From positions 3,732,858 to 3,796,857 of the forward strand of contig CM047430.1 of assembly GCA_026168455.1 (NCBI GenBank): DNA of 64,000 bases. The letters are read 5' to 3'. The first letter of the stretch is position 1. Each line of letters starts with the position of its first letter. The position numbers and the translations under genes were made by a program. Below are positions 1 to 12,081 of this stretch, piece after piece. Source of the DNA: Theocolax elegans (Eukaryota; Arthropoda; Insecta; Hymenoptera; Cerocephalidae). The notes beneath the pieces are model-generated. The model was not told the origin of the DNA. It made no database searches and saw only the letters and a list, made by a program, of their open reading frames with translations.

Positions 1-86
1 ATATATAACATATATATATATATGTTGAATTCTGAATTCTTAGACACGGCGGCGGCGGCGGCGGCGGCGAAATAATTATATATTAT
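1..86 (-). mobile_element. Terminal fragment of a Helitron-like element (copy 0)
   Basis: The first 86 bases repeat the right-hand end of the copies at 4325, 25509, 27454 and 28918: a TA/ACA minisatellite, TTGAATTCTGAATTCTTAGA, a (GGC)7 run, then a TA-rich tail. The rest lies outside the window. The GAGAGA terminus seen in other copies is missing, so this end is degenerate or overwritten by TA repeats. It abuts copy 1 head-to-tail. Confidence 0.7.
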
Positions 87-1489
87 ATATATATATATAT
101 ACTAGGGGGGCTTCGCCCCCCTGCGCGCTTCGCGCGCCAACCCCCTATTTTTAATTTCGAAAAAGGTTTTTCGTAATTAATTTATTTAAAATAATGTTTT
201 AAATTGTATTATTTTTTCACTACCATGGACACCTTAAAAATTAAACAGATTCATACAACACCTTGGAGGTATTGCTATAGTTATTATAATTTATAAATAA
301 AAGTTTACCAAAATTTAGTGTAATGAAATCAGAATAAAAATAATAAAAAAATAGACATATTAAATGTTAACTGTAAATATTAAACTATATGAATTCTTAT
401 AAAGCTTAAATTTATATTTTAATAATTATAAATGATAATGAAAAATTAACTTACCAAAAATAGTAAAGTACATATACCTACTAAATTGTAGTATTTTAGT
501 TAACAACTTATTAACATTTTGGATTATTTTAAACCGTTATAAATAGAAATTCACCTTCTAAAATTAATTTATTTAATGACGAACGATCATCGCCAAAAGT
601 TCTATGTCATTAATATTTTGTACTTTAATAGTAATAAAACTTTCTTCTTCATTAAATTAATTTTTGTATTATTTTTAAAGAATTATTTATAAAATTTTAG
701 CGCTATATAAATAAAAACCTGTTTCTTCCATTTCTCCCGTGATTCGTAATTTGCACTCTATTTCAAAATTTGCGTTTTAATCCATAATTATATCCAATTT
801 ATTTTTACTATGCAGAGCCCAAATATTTATTTTGATTATTATAAACAAATTCATTTCTTAAATATCCTTCTATTTCTAATAAATACATACTTGTTTATTT
901 AAAATATTGTGTTATATAAATATAAATTATCTACACACTTATATATCCATACAATTTTGAAATATTAATTTAAAAAATATTTAAATTAAATGCTCCTAAA
1001 TTAATAGTTTTTGAAAATCTATTCAAATGTAATTCGTATTTTATATTGCCACTGTTAAAATTTGAATTTTCTTTTGCCTATACTGTTTATAATAGAATTA
1101 TCTTAAAAATGCAATAATTAATATATTTAATTTTTAACTTATTGTATATTTCACATATAGATATTTGGAAAAGTGTATGTTATACTTGATTAATATTTAT
1201 TTAATCTTCAAACAATTTTGCATCTGTATTTAAAGCATTACATTGTATTTTAGATCCGTTATTATTATTGGGTATACGTTTAAAAATTTTATGAGTTTTA
1301 TGAAGAATGAGTAGACAAATACACATTCTTTCAAGTTATGTTCACAACTTTTTTTTGCGCACGGAAAAAATACATATATTATGTATTCTTGAAAAAACAA
1401 TTTTAAAATATATATATATATTATATAAATATTACGCCGCACGCACACACACCCACATACATACATACATATGTATACATATATATGGT

Positions 1490-2692
1490 CTATCTCACGT
1501 CAAGTGGTACGATGAAAATTTTAAATCACTCCAAAATTTGAGAACAGGCTGGAAACATCTTCCAGAACATACAAAAAAAATTTAAGTGTTAAAAATAATT
1601 TGCTTAAGAGTTATTCGACCATGAAAAGTGGAAATTTTTTAATTTATTAGAAAAATTTCTATTTTTAAAGCCATTTATCTCAAATTCTGTTGATTTTTTT
1701 GAAAAAACATTACAAACAACTTTTGTTTAAATTAATCTTTAGAACTTATCTACCCTGGTTACATTTCTTAATTTTAAAATCTCGAAGAGATAGAACACCC
1801 GGACATATTGAATATCCAAAAACGGCTACCACACCATAATCGATTTTAATCTAACACCTCTCAAAAGTTCACATTTTTCGCGAGCTTTCGAATGGCTTGG
1901 GTTAGCTTATCGGCCAAGACCGCTGTTGTAAGTTATGCCTGGGTTTATCGCTATTTAACTCAAAATCTATCAACTTTTACTATACAAATATTCGTTGCTA
2001 ATTATGTGTAGAATTTATCCTTCTGGGTTAGAATTTCTAATCTTAAGGTCAATGTTACATAAACTACATGTCAATATTCAACTTAAAAAAGTGTAAGTTC
2101 GCCGCAATTGATTTTTTTATCCAAAGGTCTAAAAGAAAGCTTGGAGCAATACCTTTCAAATAGTCTGTAGCTTTTTATGACCTTCAATTCCGTAAAAAGT
2201 TATGATAATTTAAAGAAAGACAAAAAATTCACAAAAATTAACATGGTATTACCCATTTAAATTTTTAAAAAAATTTGGTGTTTGTGTGTTCAAAAAATGT
2301 GATCTTTTGAGCGGTGTTAGATCAAAATCGATTGTGGCGTGGTCGCCTGTTTTGATATTCAATATTTCCGGGCGTTCTATCTCTTCGAGATTTTAAAATC
2401 AGGAATTGTAACCCAAGTAGATAAGTTCTAAAGATTATTTTGAACAAAAGTTGTTTATAATGTATTTTTAAAAAAATCAATAGATTTTGAGATAAATAGC
2501 TTTGAAAATAATAATTTCTCTAAAAAATTGAAAAATTTCCATTTTTCATGGTGGAATAACTCTTAGGCAAATTATTTTTAACACCTCAAATTTTTTTTCT
2601 ATCTTCTGGAAGATATTTCCAGTCTGTTCACAAAATTTGGAGTGATTTCAAATTTTCATCGTACTACTGATGTGAAATAGCCCATATATATG
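1490..2692. mobile_element. Nested foldback (long inverted repeat) element in Helitron copy 1
   Basis: The left arm begins GGTCTATCTCACGTCAAGTG at 1497. The right arm ends at about 2692 with the imperfect complement (ATGTGAAATAGCCC). The arms stay alignable for about 400 bp each (1497-1890 and 2285-2685) around a central stretch of about 400 bp. TA-rich sequence flanks both sides. The same arms form the palindrome at 42953-43899, so this is a family of non-coding foldback/MITE-like elements. No transposase is seen, so the superfamily is unassigned. Confidence 0.65.
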
Positions 2693-3599
2693 GTAATGAA
2701 CAATTAACTTACCAAAAATAGTAAAGTGCATATACTTCATTGTAGTATTTAGTAAAAACCTATTAAAATTTTAGATTATTTGAAACGGATTTAATAGAAC
2801 TTTACCTCCTAAAATTAATTTATTTAAGTCATCGCCAAGAGTTCTACATGTCATTAATATTTTATGCTTTAAGAGTAATAAAACTTTCTCCTTAATTAAA
2901 TTAATTTTTGTATTAGCTTTAAAGAATTATTTATAACATTTTAGCGGTATATAAATAAAAACCTGTTTCTTCCATTTCTCCCGTAAATCGTAATTTGCAC
3001 CCGCTTTCAAAATTTGCGTTTTAATCCATAATTATATCCAATTTATTTTTCCCTTTAGTTACAGAGCCCATATATTTATTTTAATTATTATAAACAAAGG
3101 CATTCCTTAAATAACCTTTTGTATCTAATAATACATACTTGTTTATTTAAAATATTGTTTTATATAAATATACGTAATCTCCAAACAATTTTTAAATTTG
3201 ATTTGAATAATATTTAAATTAAAAACTACTAAAATAATAATTTTCGAAAAACTTTTGAAATGTAATTCGTATTTTATATTGCCTCTGTTAAAATTTGAAT
3301 TTTCTTTTGCCATTACTGTTTATAATAGAATTATCTTAAAAATGCAATAATTAATGTATTAATTTTTAATTTATTGTATATTTCACATATAGATATTTGG
3401 AAAAGTGTATGTTATACTTGATTAATATTTATTTTATCTTCGTAAAATTGTGCATATTTTTAAAAACATTACATTAAATTTTAGGTCCGTTTTTATTTTA
3501 TGAGTTTTATCAGGAATAAGTAAACTAATACACATTCTTTCAAGTTATATTCACTTTTTTTTGCGCACGGAAAAAATACATATATTATCTATTCTTGAA

Positions 3600-4270
3600 A
3601 AAACAAATAACACGTACACACACACACGCACACACATACACACACACACTTCTGGGTTAGAATTTCTAATTTCAATGTAAAGTTTATATAAAATACATCC
3701 CAATATTCAACTTAAAAAAAGTGTAAGTGCGCTACAATTGATTTTTTATCCAAAAGTTTGAAAGAAAGCTTGGAGCAATACCTTTCAAATAGTCTGTAGC
3801 ATTTTTATGGCCTTCAGTTCTGTAAAAAGTTATGAATTATCTTAAAAATGCAATAATTAATGTATTTAATTTTTAACCCATTGTATATCACATATGGATA
3901 TTTGGAAAAGTGTATGATCACACACACACACACTCACACACACACACACACACATACACACACTCACACACAAACACACACGTACACACACACACACGCA
4001 CGCACGCACACGCACACACAAGCACACACACGCACGCACACACACAAATACACACACACACACATACAAACATGCACACACACACATATATATATGACAT
4101 ATATATATATCATATACATGACATATATATATAACATATATATATGACATATATATATAACATATATATATAACATATATATATAACATATATATAACAT
4201 ATATATATATAACATATATATGACATATATATATAAAACATATATATATGTTGAATTCTGAATTCTTAGA

Positions 4271-4301
<31 letters not shown>
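3600..4301. repeat. CA, TATATGACA and GGC simple repeats inside Helitron copy 1
   Basis: There are CA/CG-dinucleotide runs (3609-3648 and 3920-4085), then an imperfect minisatellite of TATATATGACATATATATATAAC-type units (4086-4250), then (GGC)9 at 4274-4300. Long ORFs here, rich in His-Thr, Tyr-Ile or Cys-Val, are repeat artefacts and not genes. Confidence 0.9.
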
Positions 4302-4325
4302 AAATATTTATATATTATAGAGAGA

Positions 4326-5650
4326 TATATTACTGCAGATAATATTAATTTGTCAAACCGAGTACAAGCACTTCATAATTATTATATAGTAAAAAAAATA
4401 AATAAATAAGATCCATTCCAAATAGAAATTCGTTTTATATAGTTTAAAACATTAGAAATCTTTATTTTAACATTTTTTTAATCGTTAATCTACTTTCTTA
4501 AGATAGTAAGAGAATATTCAAAATTAACTCGTGATACAACCGCAACGGTGGTGCAAGTATTATTTCATTTAAAAAGAATAAAAATGAGAAAAATTTCTGT
4601 TTTATTACTTTTCCAGAAATTAATTTTGCACAAATGAATATTATTATAAAATTGTGTATTTTCTGCTGTAACTAAAAAAAAAAATAAATGAGTAAGATAG
4701 ATATTTTTCAGAAAAAATTAGTACATTCAGTTCGAAAAATATATTTATTTTTGAAAAGCAATACTTGCCGATTCCATTTTGATTTCAGTACTTTCTATTG
4801 CGGAAACTTTCTACGAATTATGTACAACAATTTTAAAAGTGTGATTAAAATATACACCATACTTGACAATTGCATTTTGATTTCAGTACTTTCTAATGTA
4901 ATAACTTCATTAGTATTATTCTATTGATAAATAAGTTATGTAATATAGGTTTAGTTAAAATAAAAATATTGGTAAATTGTGATCGGACCGAACCCATACT
5001 TGCCAAAATGTACACCTTCTTGAAGGTGTTTTACAACATTAAACGTAAAGTTTTATAGTAATAAATATTTATAAAAATACTTGTCAATTTCATTTTGATT
5101 TCAGTACTTTCTATTGCAGAAACTATTTAGGAATTATGTACGTAGTTAATTTCTTATTAAAAAAATTTTGTTTTTATTGTGGTGCAACAAAATTTGCTTA
5201 AAAATTAGAAATGTTTAACTATTATATTTACATAGCAATTTTAAAAGTGTGATTAAAATATACACCATACTTGACAATTGCATTTTGATTTTTTAAACTG
5301 TGATTAGAAACCATACTTGCGAATGTTGACACCTTCGTGGAAGGTGTTTTATAAATTACTATCTAGAGACACAAATTGAACATTAAACATGTAATAATAA
5401 CAAATAAATAAATTATTGAAAGTGGAACCCTAATAAATAAATTAGAAGTTTCTGTTTATGTGGACAAAATTTGTAGAATACTGAACAAATGTTTGTATTC
5501 AATTGAATTAATAAATATTTGTATTTGTAAAGATAAATACTTGTGATTCAATTTGATTTCAGTACTTTCAATTACAGAAACTTTTTATGCAGTTAACGCA
5601 AAAAAATATATAAATGATTAATTAAAAACAAATTTGCAAGATACCGATTC
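4326..5650. repeat. AT-rich stretch with recurring short modules; no gene
   Basis: No convincing ORF is seen. From about 4740 two modules recur. One is a TACTTG...CATTTTGATTTCAG-TACTTTCTATTGC-GAAACTTT block (near 4765, 4865, 5080 and 5548). The other is an ACACCTTC-T-GAAGGTGTTTT hairpin (near 5017 and 5327). Both appear again in the 308-bp tandem repeat at 7646-9040, so this looks like a degenerate part of the same satellite-like family. The first 350 bases are plain AT-rich sequence. Confidence 0.55.
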
Positions 5651-7320
5651 ATAGGTAAAATGAATCGATATCTTGGCTCCAGGCAACTCGCCGCTATTAA
5701 GAAAATTCAAATCAGCCGAGAGAGAAACCAAGTAACGAAAAGATTTCTGTTTTTGTTTAATTATTTTAGAAAAAATCGGGCTCTCTCAAGCGTTGGTATG
5801 CGGACGTTTGAAGGTCTCGATACAAGCAAGTATACCGAAACTCGCACCACATAGCATCGCTTTGGAGAGCACGTTATAATTTTTCTATAGGCCACAAAAG
5901 GAATATTATATTTTAATTCCTTTTTACATACATTAACTATAGAAAGTTCGGTTTAGCTACAGTAGCATCACGCGTACTCTCTCTCTCTCTCTAGGCTAGA
6001 CTCTCTCGCGGGCGGGGCTTTCTCTGCAAGCTTAGACAACGGGGCGCGCGGTATGGTAGAGTAGATGGCTGAGTAGGGCTGCGTCAACTTTTTAAGAATT
6101 TTTAAGTAAATGAGCTATTGCGCAAGCGGTACTTGGTCGTACCGCCAAAGCTCAGCCGCTTGCTTTATTAACGTGCGCACAGCGGACAAGAGGTCTTCTT
6201 TCTTTTCTTTTTCTCGAGCTCTCTGCTCTCGTCCCTCGACGTCGAAGGAAGCCGCTCCCGGAGGACCACCCAGTGTCCGGTACCAGCCAAGGAGTTAAAT
6301 GTAAGCTGAGTAATTAAGGAGATATAATTATCTCCTGATAATATAATTACTATCCCCCAGGATTACGCCAATAGGCCAAACTGGGTAGGCAGGCCTCGGC
6401 TAGCCTTTCGGATAGTATTATATTACTTTTTTTTATTATTAAGTCCACTAACCCGAGCCCACGAAGCAAAGTAAAAAGAGTCTTCGACTCGCCCTGTATG
6501 ACCGGGATCGTTCGTCGGCCATAGGCCTAACGTACTTGAACCCAAAAGGGTCTCCAGGTTTTTGCTGGCCTCAAATTTCCCTTCTAAAGTGCGTGAAATA
6601 ATTTAAAATCCTACCTCCTTGACTAACATTTTCATCCCTTTTGTATTTCGGGTCGGACTCGGGTAGGTAGTTTTCATTTTGTTAATTTCGTTCAGTTTCA
6701 TCAGCATTTTTCTTTCTTTTATATATATACTTTTTATATAATTTAGTTTCAAATTACAATGGCTCGCAGTTACGAAATAAATATTCTATATAAAAAGGAG
6801 AAATAAATAAACTTTTAAACGATCCTTAAAGTGCACAATCAATAATACAAATATATTTATACATTTTTTTCTTATTCTTTGTATTAACTGAAAATAAACT
6901 AAAGAATCTTCTAGATAAAACATATATACTGTATATTTTGTTGAATACCTGTTTTATCCATATTTCCTCCGACATTTTTCTTCTTCTCATAAATTTACAA
7001 GATTTATTTAGAGTGGTCGGCAATTTGAAAACATAATTTTTTTTTTATTTTTTACGTCTAATAAATGCTTTCCCTTTGGATCTATTTCTTTCTTATTATC
7101 ACAATATAATAATTTTCTGCATAGCAGTTATTAACATTTTTCTTTGAAATAAATATCAAAGCAACTCAGGTTGCATTTATTACGATTAATATTTAATTAA
7201 TATATATTTGGCCGTAAAAGCACCACTGTTCGACAACGTTTCGGCGGACCCGGAAAGCTGCTAAAGATAATTATTAACTACAAGTTAAAATAGACAAAAC
7301 GAAACGTTGCAAATTTACGG
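5651..7320. other. Unassigned GC-richer block between satellite segments
   Basis: No gene is recognised. There is a 62-codon ORF at 6110-6298 (Ser/Arg-rich, ending YQPRS) and a 64-codon ORF at 5660-5854, neither with a recognisable domain. The stretch also contains a perfect 9-bp hairpin (AAAAGGAAT...ATTCCTTTT, about 5897-5925), a CT microsatellite (about 5974-5994) and a GC-rich segment (about 5990-6300). A GTAAGC follows the 6298 stop and could be a splice donor. It may be a promoter or leader of a non-coding transcript or an old retroelement piece, but nothing in the sequence decides this. AT-rich from 6700 on. Confidence 0.3.
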
Positions 7321-7645
7321 TATGGTAAAAAATACTTGTCGATTATTCCGCTTTGATTTTAGTACTTAAACTTTTTATGGAGTTTAAGTGAAATATATAA
7401 ATGTTTAATTAAAAACAAATTTATGATATGGTTATAAGTACTTATCGATTGTGTTGTTTTGATTTCAGTCAGAAACTTTTTATGGAGTTTAAGCAAAATA
7501 TAAGTAGAAATAGGATGGGAGTAATAATTAAAGATTTTTGTTATCAGATAACAATTTTGAAAGTGCAATTTGAATTAAAATAACAATAGGTAGAAAATGA
7601 TGAGTCTTTAATTTCTAGTTGTTTTTTATTACTGACCCTTTTGTT

Positions 7646-9040
7646 CCAAATTTTTTATTCGTCAAAAGGAACACACTTATGAAACTTTATAGGTGCATAT
7701 AAGTTATAAGTTACGTAATTACTTTTAAATAAAAAAAAGATATTTATTTAATAGAATGCAATTTAAAAAGTATGATTGGAATAAAATACTTGCGAATACT
7801 GACACCTTCTTGGAAGGTGTTTTGATTTCAATACTTTCTATTGCAGAAATTTCTTTTATCGGATATTTACTTAGTAAATTCTTAATAAAAAAAAATTAAG
7901 CTATTGTGTAAGTAGAAAAAAGAAGGGAATAAGAATTAAAGATAACTTTTGATCCAAATTTTTTATTCGTCAAAAGGAACACACTTATGAAACTTTATAG
8001 GTGCATATAAGTTATAAGTTACGTAATTACTTTTAAATAAAAAAAAGATATTTATTTAATAGAATGCAATTTAAAAAGTATGATTGGAATAAAATACTTG
8101 CGAATACTGACACCTTCTTGGAAGGTGTTTTGATTTCAATACTTTCTATTGCAGAAATTTCTTTTATCGGATATTTACTTAGTAAATTCTTAATAAAAAA
8201 AAATTAAGCTATTGTGTAAGTAGAAAAAAGAAGGGAATAAGAATTAAAGATAACTTTTGATCCAAATTTTTTATTCGTCAAAAGGAACACACTTATGAAA
8301 CTTTATAGGTGCATATAAGTTATAAGTTACGTAATTACTTTTAAATAAAAAAAAGATATTTATTTAATAGAATGCAATTTAAAAAGTATGATTGGAATAA
8401 AATACTTGCGAATACTGACACCTTCTTGGAAGGTGTTTTGATTTCAATACTTTCTATTGCAGAAATTTCTTTTATCGGATATTTACTTAGTAAATTCTTA
8501 ATAAAAAAAAATTAAGCTATTGTGTAAGTAGAAAAAAGAAGGGAATAAGAATTAAAGATAACTTTTGATCATTTTCAATTTCTTTTATCGGATATTTACT
8601 TAGTAAATTCTTAATAAAAAAAAATTAAGCTATTGTGTAAGTAGAAAAAAGAAGGGAATAAGAATTAAAGATAACTTTGATCCAAATTTTATTCGTCAAA
8701 AGGAACACACTAAGAAACTTTATAAGTGCATATAAGTTATAAGTTACGTAATTACTTTTAAATAAAAAATTTTAAGCTATTGTATAAGTAGAAAAAGTAT
8801 GGGAATAAGTATTAAAGATATTTATTTAATAGATTGCAATTTAAAAAGTGTGATTGGAATAAAATACTTGCGAATATTGACACCTTCTTGGAAGGTGTTT
8901 TGATTTCAATACTTTCTATTGCAGAAATTTGTTTTATCGGATATTTACTTAGTAAATTCTTAATAAAAAAAAATTAAGCTATTGTGTAAGTAGAAAAAAG
9001 AAGGGAATAAGAATTAAAGATAACTTTTGTTCCAAATTTT
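7646..9040. repeat. 308-bp tandem repeat, about four to five units
   Basis: Two near-exact full units start at CCAAATTTTTTATTCG (7646 and 7954), and a third at 8262. The period is 308 bp. A fourth unit (about 8570-8680) lacks its first two thirds, and a fifth (about 8682-9030) is diverged and rearranged. Each full unit carries the hairpin ACACCTTCTTGGAAGGTGT and a TTTGATTTCAATACTTTCT block shared with 4740-5600. The identity between the first three units implies recent amplification. No coding potential. Confidence 0.88.
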
Positions 9041-9470
9041 TTTTATATATGTCTACTCGAAAAAGTTGAGACAGAGCTATAGGGGAAAACGAAAGAGTGA
9101 GTGAGACACGCGTGATCTAGTTATTTTTACATTATTATCTTAAACGGTCATCTTTTATCTTACACGGTCGTCAATCATCTAATTTGCCGCGAAACGTGCG
9201 CGTAGCAGAACCTGTCAGTGACAATTATTGGTTATGTTTAATGTTGATAATTTAAAAGTTTGTCAAATTCTTGGTTTTGGACTACAGTTTTCACAGGTAC
9301 AGTATAATAATTATTTAAATTTTTTATTTTTACTACATTTGTAAGTATCAAGATTTAAATAAAAATAGTAAAAATAATTTAGGAAATGTTTATTAATTAT
9401 TTGAATAAATTATTTTAGAGAAGTTAAAAATAATATAATTATTTGTTAATAAAATTATTTATTTAACAAT
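9041..9470. other. No gene seen; boundary of truncated retroelement
   Basis: AT-rich sequence immediately left of the truncated glycoprotein ORF. If Ty3 element 1 were complete, the rest of the glycoprotein gene and a 3' LTR matching 17830-18500 would be here. Neither is present, so the element is 3'-truncated. Confidence 0.5.
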
Positions 9471-10529
9471 TTAGATTCTGGAGACCAACGGTAGAGCATT
9501 TTGGATAACTTGCTGCTCTAATTCACACCTGTGCTGCAATATATCTCGGTACAAGCTTTTGAATTGTTCTTGCACGTAAAGGCCTAAACTTTTAATTTTT
9601 GAGTTAAAATATGTAGTAACAATAATGTCACTAATTTCAATGTGTTTCCTCGCAGGAAAATACTGCCCCGGCTGAATTTCTAAAATGAAAAGTCTTGGTT
9701 GGTCAGTTTTAATAAGGCGATATCCGCACACAGTGTGTTCGCTTCTTCTTACTAGTCCGAAACTTATTTTCCCGGTGGAATTTCCAAAGTACGCAGGTGG
9801 ATTCGCACCTTCGGTTACCCTTGTACTTATACCTTCATATAAAGTAATATATTTATCAAAATCACAAACCGATTGAGAGGTAACCTCCCAAAATACGTAA
9901 TTTTCGTCTGCGTCTATGCAATGTCCTGCTGAATATGGGCATCGAGTACCACCTGGTAAAATGAGTTCGTTTTTCGCGATCAATAAATTTGCCGTGGGTT
10001 CGGAGGAGGTTATTTCTAACTTTGCGGTTACCACTGCATTTTTTAATTCGCGACCTGCGTCAATGTACGTTGCACCACTGCACTCCGCCTCGTTATTTAA
10101 ACTACCAGCCAATGTTATTGATCTTCGATTTGTCGCGTTCACGATAATGTCATTAATGATTACCTGGCCTATTTTTATTTGTCCATATTTGATAATTTCG
10201 CGGCACGTGGTTCTATAGAGCGGCTTGATATACGTACTGTCGCCCTGTAAAAAGTCTGCATTGTGCGAATATGCCCCACAATATCGAATTTTTTGTTCTA
10301 CGCGCACTTTACACCGCTGAACAGGAACAGATTTAAATTCGGACAGTTCAAGAAGTTGAATATTTAGCGCTTCTATCTTCGGTTCGTTGTACTCGATGTT
10401 ACATGCACCCACAGCCGTGAGCGACACCGTCGATATGTTCGGAGTCAGCTTGCCACAGTCATAACCGGTGAATGCTTCAGCTTGCATACTTGTAAAAGCA
10501 AAAGTCAACAGAATCTTGAATAGCTTCAT
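9471..10529 (-). pseudogene. Truncated envelope-like glycoprotein of element 1
   Basis: 352 residues from a normal ATG. There is a hydrophobic signal peptide (residues 1-19), then an ectodomain starting Y-D-C-G with about 17 cysteines and several N-glycosylation sequons. It is collinear with residues 1 to about 350 of the 676-residue glycoprotein of element 2 (50544-52574): shared D-C-G start, CSG motif and C-E-(I/L)-E...IQN-(S/A)-L near the break. The membrane-proximal half, transmembrane anchor and tail are missing, so it cannot be membrane-anchored as it stands. The N-terminal pattern resembles glycoproteins of chuvirus type that have been reported in insect LTR elements; that relation is from memory of the family and needs a profile search. 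Confidence 0.75.
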
Positions 10530-10635
10530 TATATATTTTTTTTATTCCTGAAAATTACATGTAAAATTGAAATTACAATAAAAAACTATATTTAAAATAC
10601 AAGCTTTACGGAACACGCAAAAAAAGGTAAAATTT

Positions 10636-12081
10636 TTATTCTTTACATTCTAAACGTGTTTTCCTTAATTTGTTTGGATGAACAACTTTAGTTTTACCCC
10701 TGAATGTAATTTTAATATTCCTGCCGCCGTTCAAAATTTCTAGTATTTTGTGTGGACCAATATATGCTGGCGAAAGCTTAGATTTTTGCGGTTCATTCAC
10801 GAGCATTACATTATCTCCTACCTTGAAATTATAAGGATTGACTCGCCTGTCGTAATATTCTTTCGATTTTTGCTTTGCATTACAGAGATTAGTACGCGCT
10901 AAAGACTGTATTTCTAATAACCTACTTTTAAGTCTTACAAGATAATCGTTATAAGTTTCGGCTACATTGTCGCTAACGGGCGCTCTTGCCGAAGGGACAC
11001 GCGCTATTTTTCCGTAAACACACTCATAAGGAGTTAGCTGTGTTCCCTCATGCACGCTTGTATTATACGAAAAGGCCGCACATTCACACCATTCGTCCCA
11101 CTCTCTAATGTTTGTTGAATAGTTTTTTAGCCATTCTTTAAGTGAATGATGCATTCGTTCGATCGAACCATTAGATTGTGGTCGGAATGCGGTGGTTTGG
11201 ACCGTTTTAATATTACACAATTTAGCTACATTTTTCATAAGAGCACTAACTAAATTCGGAGCTTGATCTGTTGGAACCACTTTTGGCGCGCCATGTACAT
11301 AAACAAGTCTTTTCAAGAATGCGTTTGCAATATCGATAGATGTTATGCCCGCCAAAGGTGTTACTATGCAAAATTTGGTAAGTAAATCCTGCATAGTAAG
11401 GATATACTCGTTGCCAACAAATGTTTTCGCAAGCGGTCCCACTACATCCATTGCTACTTTATCGAAACTAGACCCTGGAGTGTCGGTAAGGACCATAGGT
11501 TGCCTAACCTTCTTTCGGACTACCTTGTTAGTTTCACATACCACGCATCGAGCAATAAAATTTCTTATATTCTCTTTCATATTCGGCCAATAATAATCTT
11601 GCCTTATACGGTTACAGGTTTTATTTATACCTTTATGACCATTCATGGGGGATTCGTGTATATCTTTAATAATCATTTCTCTAATTTCTACGTCAGGTGT
11701 AGCTACTTGATTAGTACAAATTATTATTTTTGTCTCGCTTCCTTCGAATATATCTTTAATTGTATCCAAAACCTCTTCCCATGAATAATCATCTAATGCA
11801 TCGGTTTCTGAAATGCGAACAGAACGCAAAAGCATAGCTATACAGCCATCAAGTAACGACTGAATTGCATCAATTAAAATTTCTCTTTCTATACGCGTAT
11901 GCATGTTTTCTTTAATGGGTAAAGCTATACGTTGCTTCCCATCCACTTCAGTTACCTTAATTCTGCCTAAAACTACGTTATCAATAATTGGTAAGAGTCC
12001 ATTTCTATCGAGAATGTCGGCCCCAGTACACAGAGGTTGATTTCGTGTTGTTACAAAATACGCTAAATTATCTTTTGCCAT
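10636..12081 (-). CDS. Integrase part of Pol, element 1
   Basis: 481 residues, the C-terminal portion of Ty3/gypsy Pol. The zinc-binding HHCC box has H142, H149, C179 and C182. The catalytic core has D212 (MDVVGPL), D272 (PTDQA) and E308 (GSIERMH), an exact D-x59-D-x35-E spacing. A C-terminal GPHKILEIL...VVHPNKLR region resembles the integrase GPY/F module. Integrase inserts the cDNA into host DNA in the nucleus. The ORF is in the -1 frame relative to the upstream RT ORF, with a 19-nt overlap. In element 2 the same junction is a single continuous frame, so this is best read as a 1-nt indel that separated integrase from the rest of Pol, not as a separate gene. Confidence 0.88.
   Translation of the reverse strand: MAKDNLAYFVTTRNQPLCTGADILDRNGLLPIIDNVVLGRIKVTEVDGKQRIALPIKENMHTRIEREILIDAIQSLLDGCIAMLLRSVRISETDALDDYSWEEVLDTIKDIFEGSETKIIICTNQVATPDVEIREMIIKDIHESPMNGHKGINKTCNRIRQDYYWPNMKENIRNFIARCVVCETNKVVRKKVRQPMVLTDTPGSSFDKVAMDVVGPLAKTFVGNEYILTMQDLLTKFCIVTPLAGITSIDIANAFLKRLVYVHGAPKVVPTDQAPNLVSALMKNVAKLCNIKTVQTTAFRPQSNGSIERMHHSLKEWLKNYSTNIREWDEWCECAAFSYNTSVHEGTQLTPYECVYGKIARVPSARAPVSDNVAETYNDYLVRLKSRLLEIQSLARTNLCNAKQKSKEYYDRRVNPYNFKVGDNVMLVNEPQKSKLSPAYIGPHKILEILNGGRNIKITFRGKTKVVHPNKLRKTRLECKE

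Larger units (their letters stand above)
102..4325 (-). mobile_element. Non-autonomous Helitron-like element, copy 1 (about 4.2 kb)
   Basis: Read on the minus strand, the element starts with TC (TCTCTCTATAA...) at 4325 after an A. It ends with two UUCG-type hairpins (GCGCGCTTCGCGCGC and GGGGGGCTTCGCCCCCC in plus sense) and CTAG at 102-105, followed by T. A TC start, a 3' hairpin, a CTRR end and insertion between A and T are the known hallmarks of Helitrons; there are no terminal inverted repeats. No Rep/helicase ORF is present, so it would need a helper. Inside are two diverged direct half-repeats (about 428-1480 and 2692-3640) flanking a foldback element, CA and TATATGACA minisatellites (3600-4250) and (GGC)9. 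It is nearly identical to the copy at 21354-25509. The assignment is by termini only. Confidence 0.68.

Noticed and set aside
1307..1585. 92-codon ORF in Helitron copy 1 (copy at 22559)
   Set aside because: Runs through TA/CA repeats and into the foldback element; not conserved between half-repeats.
3860..4273. Long ORFs on both strands rich in His-Thr, Cys-Val and Tyr-Ile (also at 25068-25445, 27052-27399 and 28509-28941)
   Set aside because: They are translations of CA, TA and TATATGACA simple repeats; no complexity, and lengths vary with repeat number.
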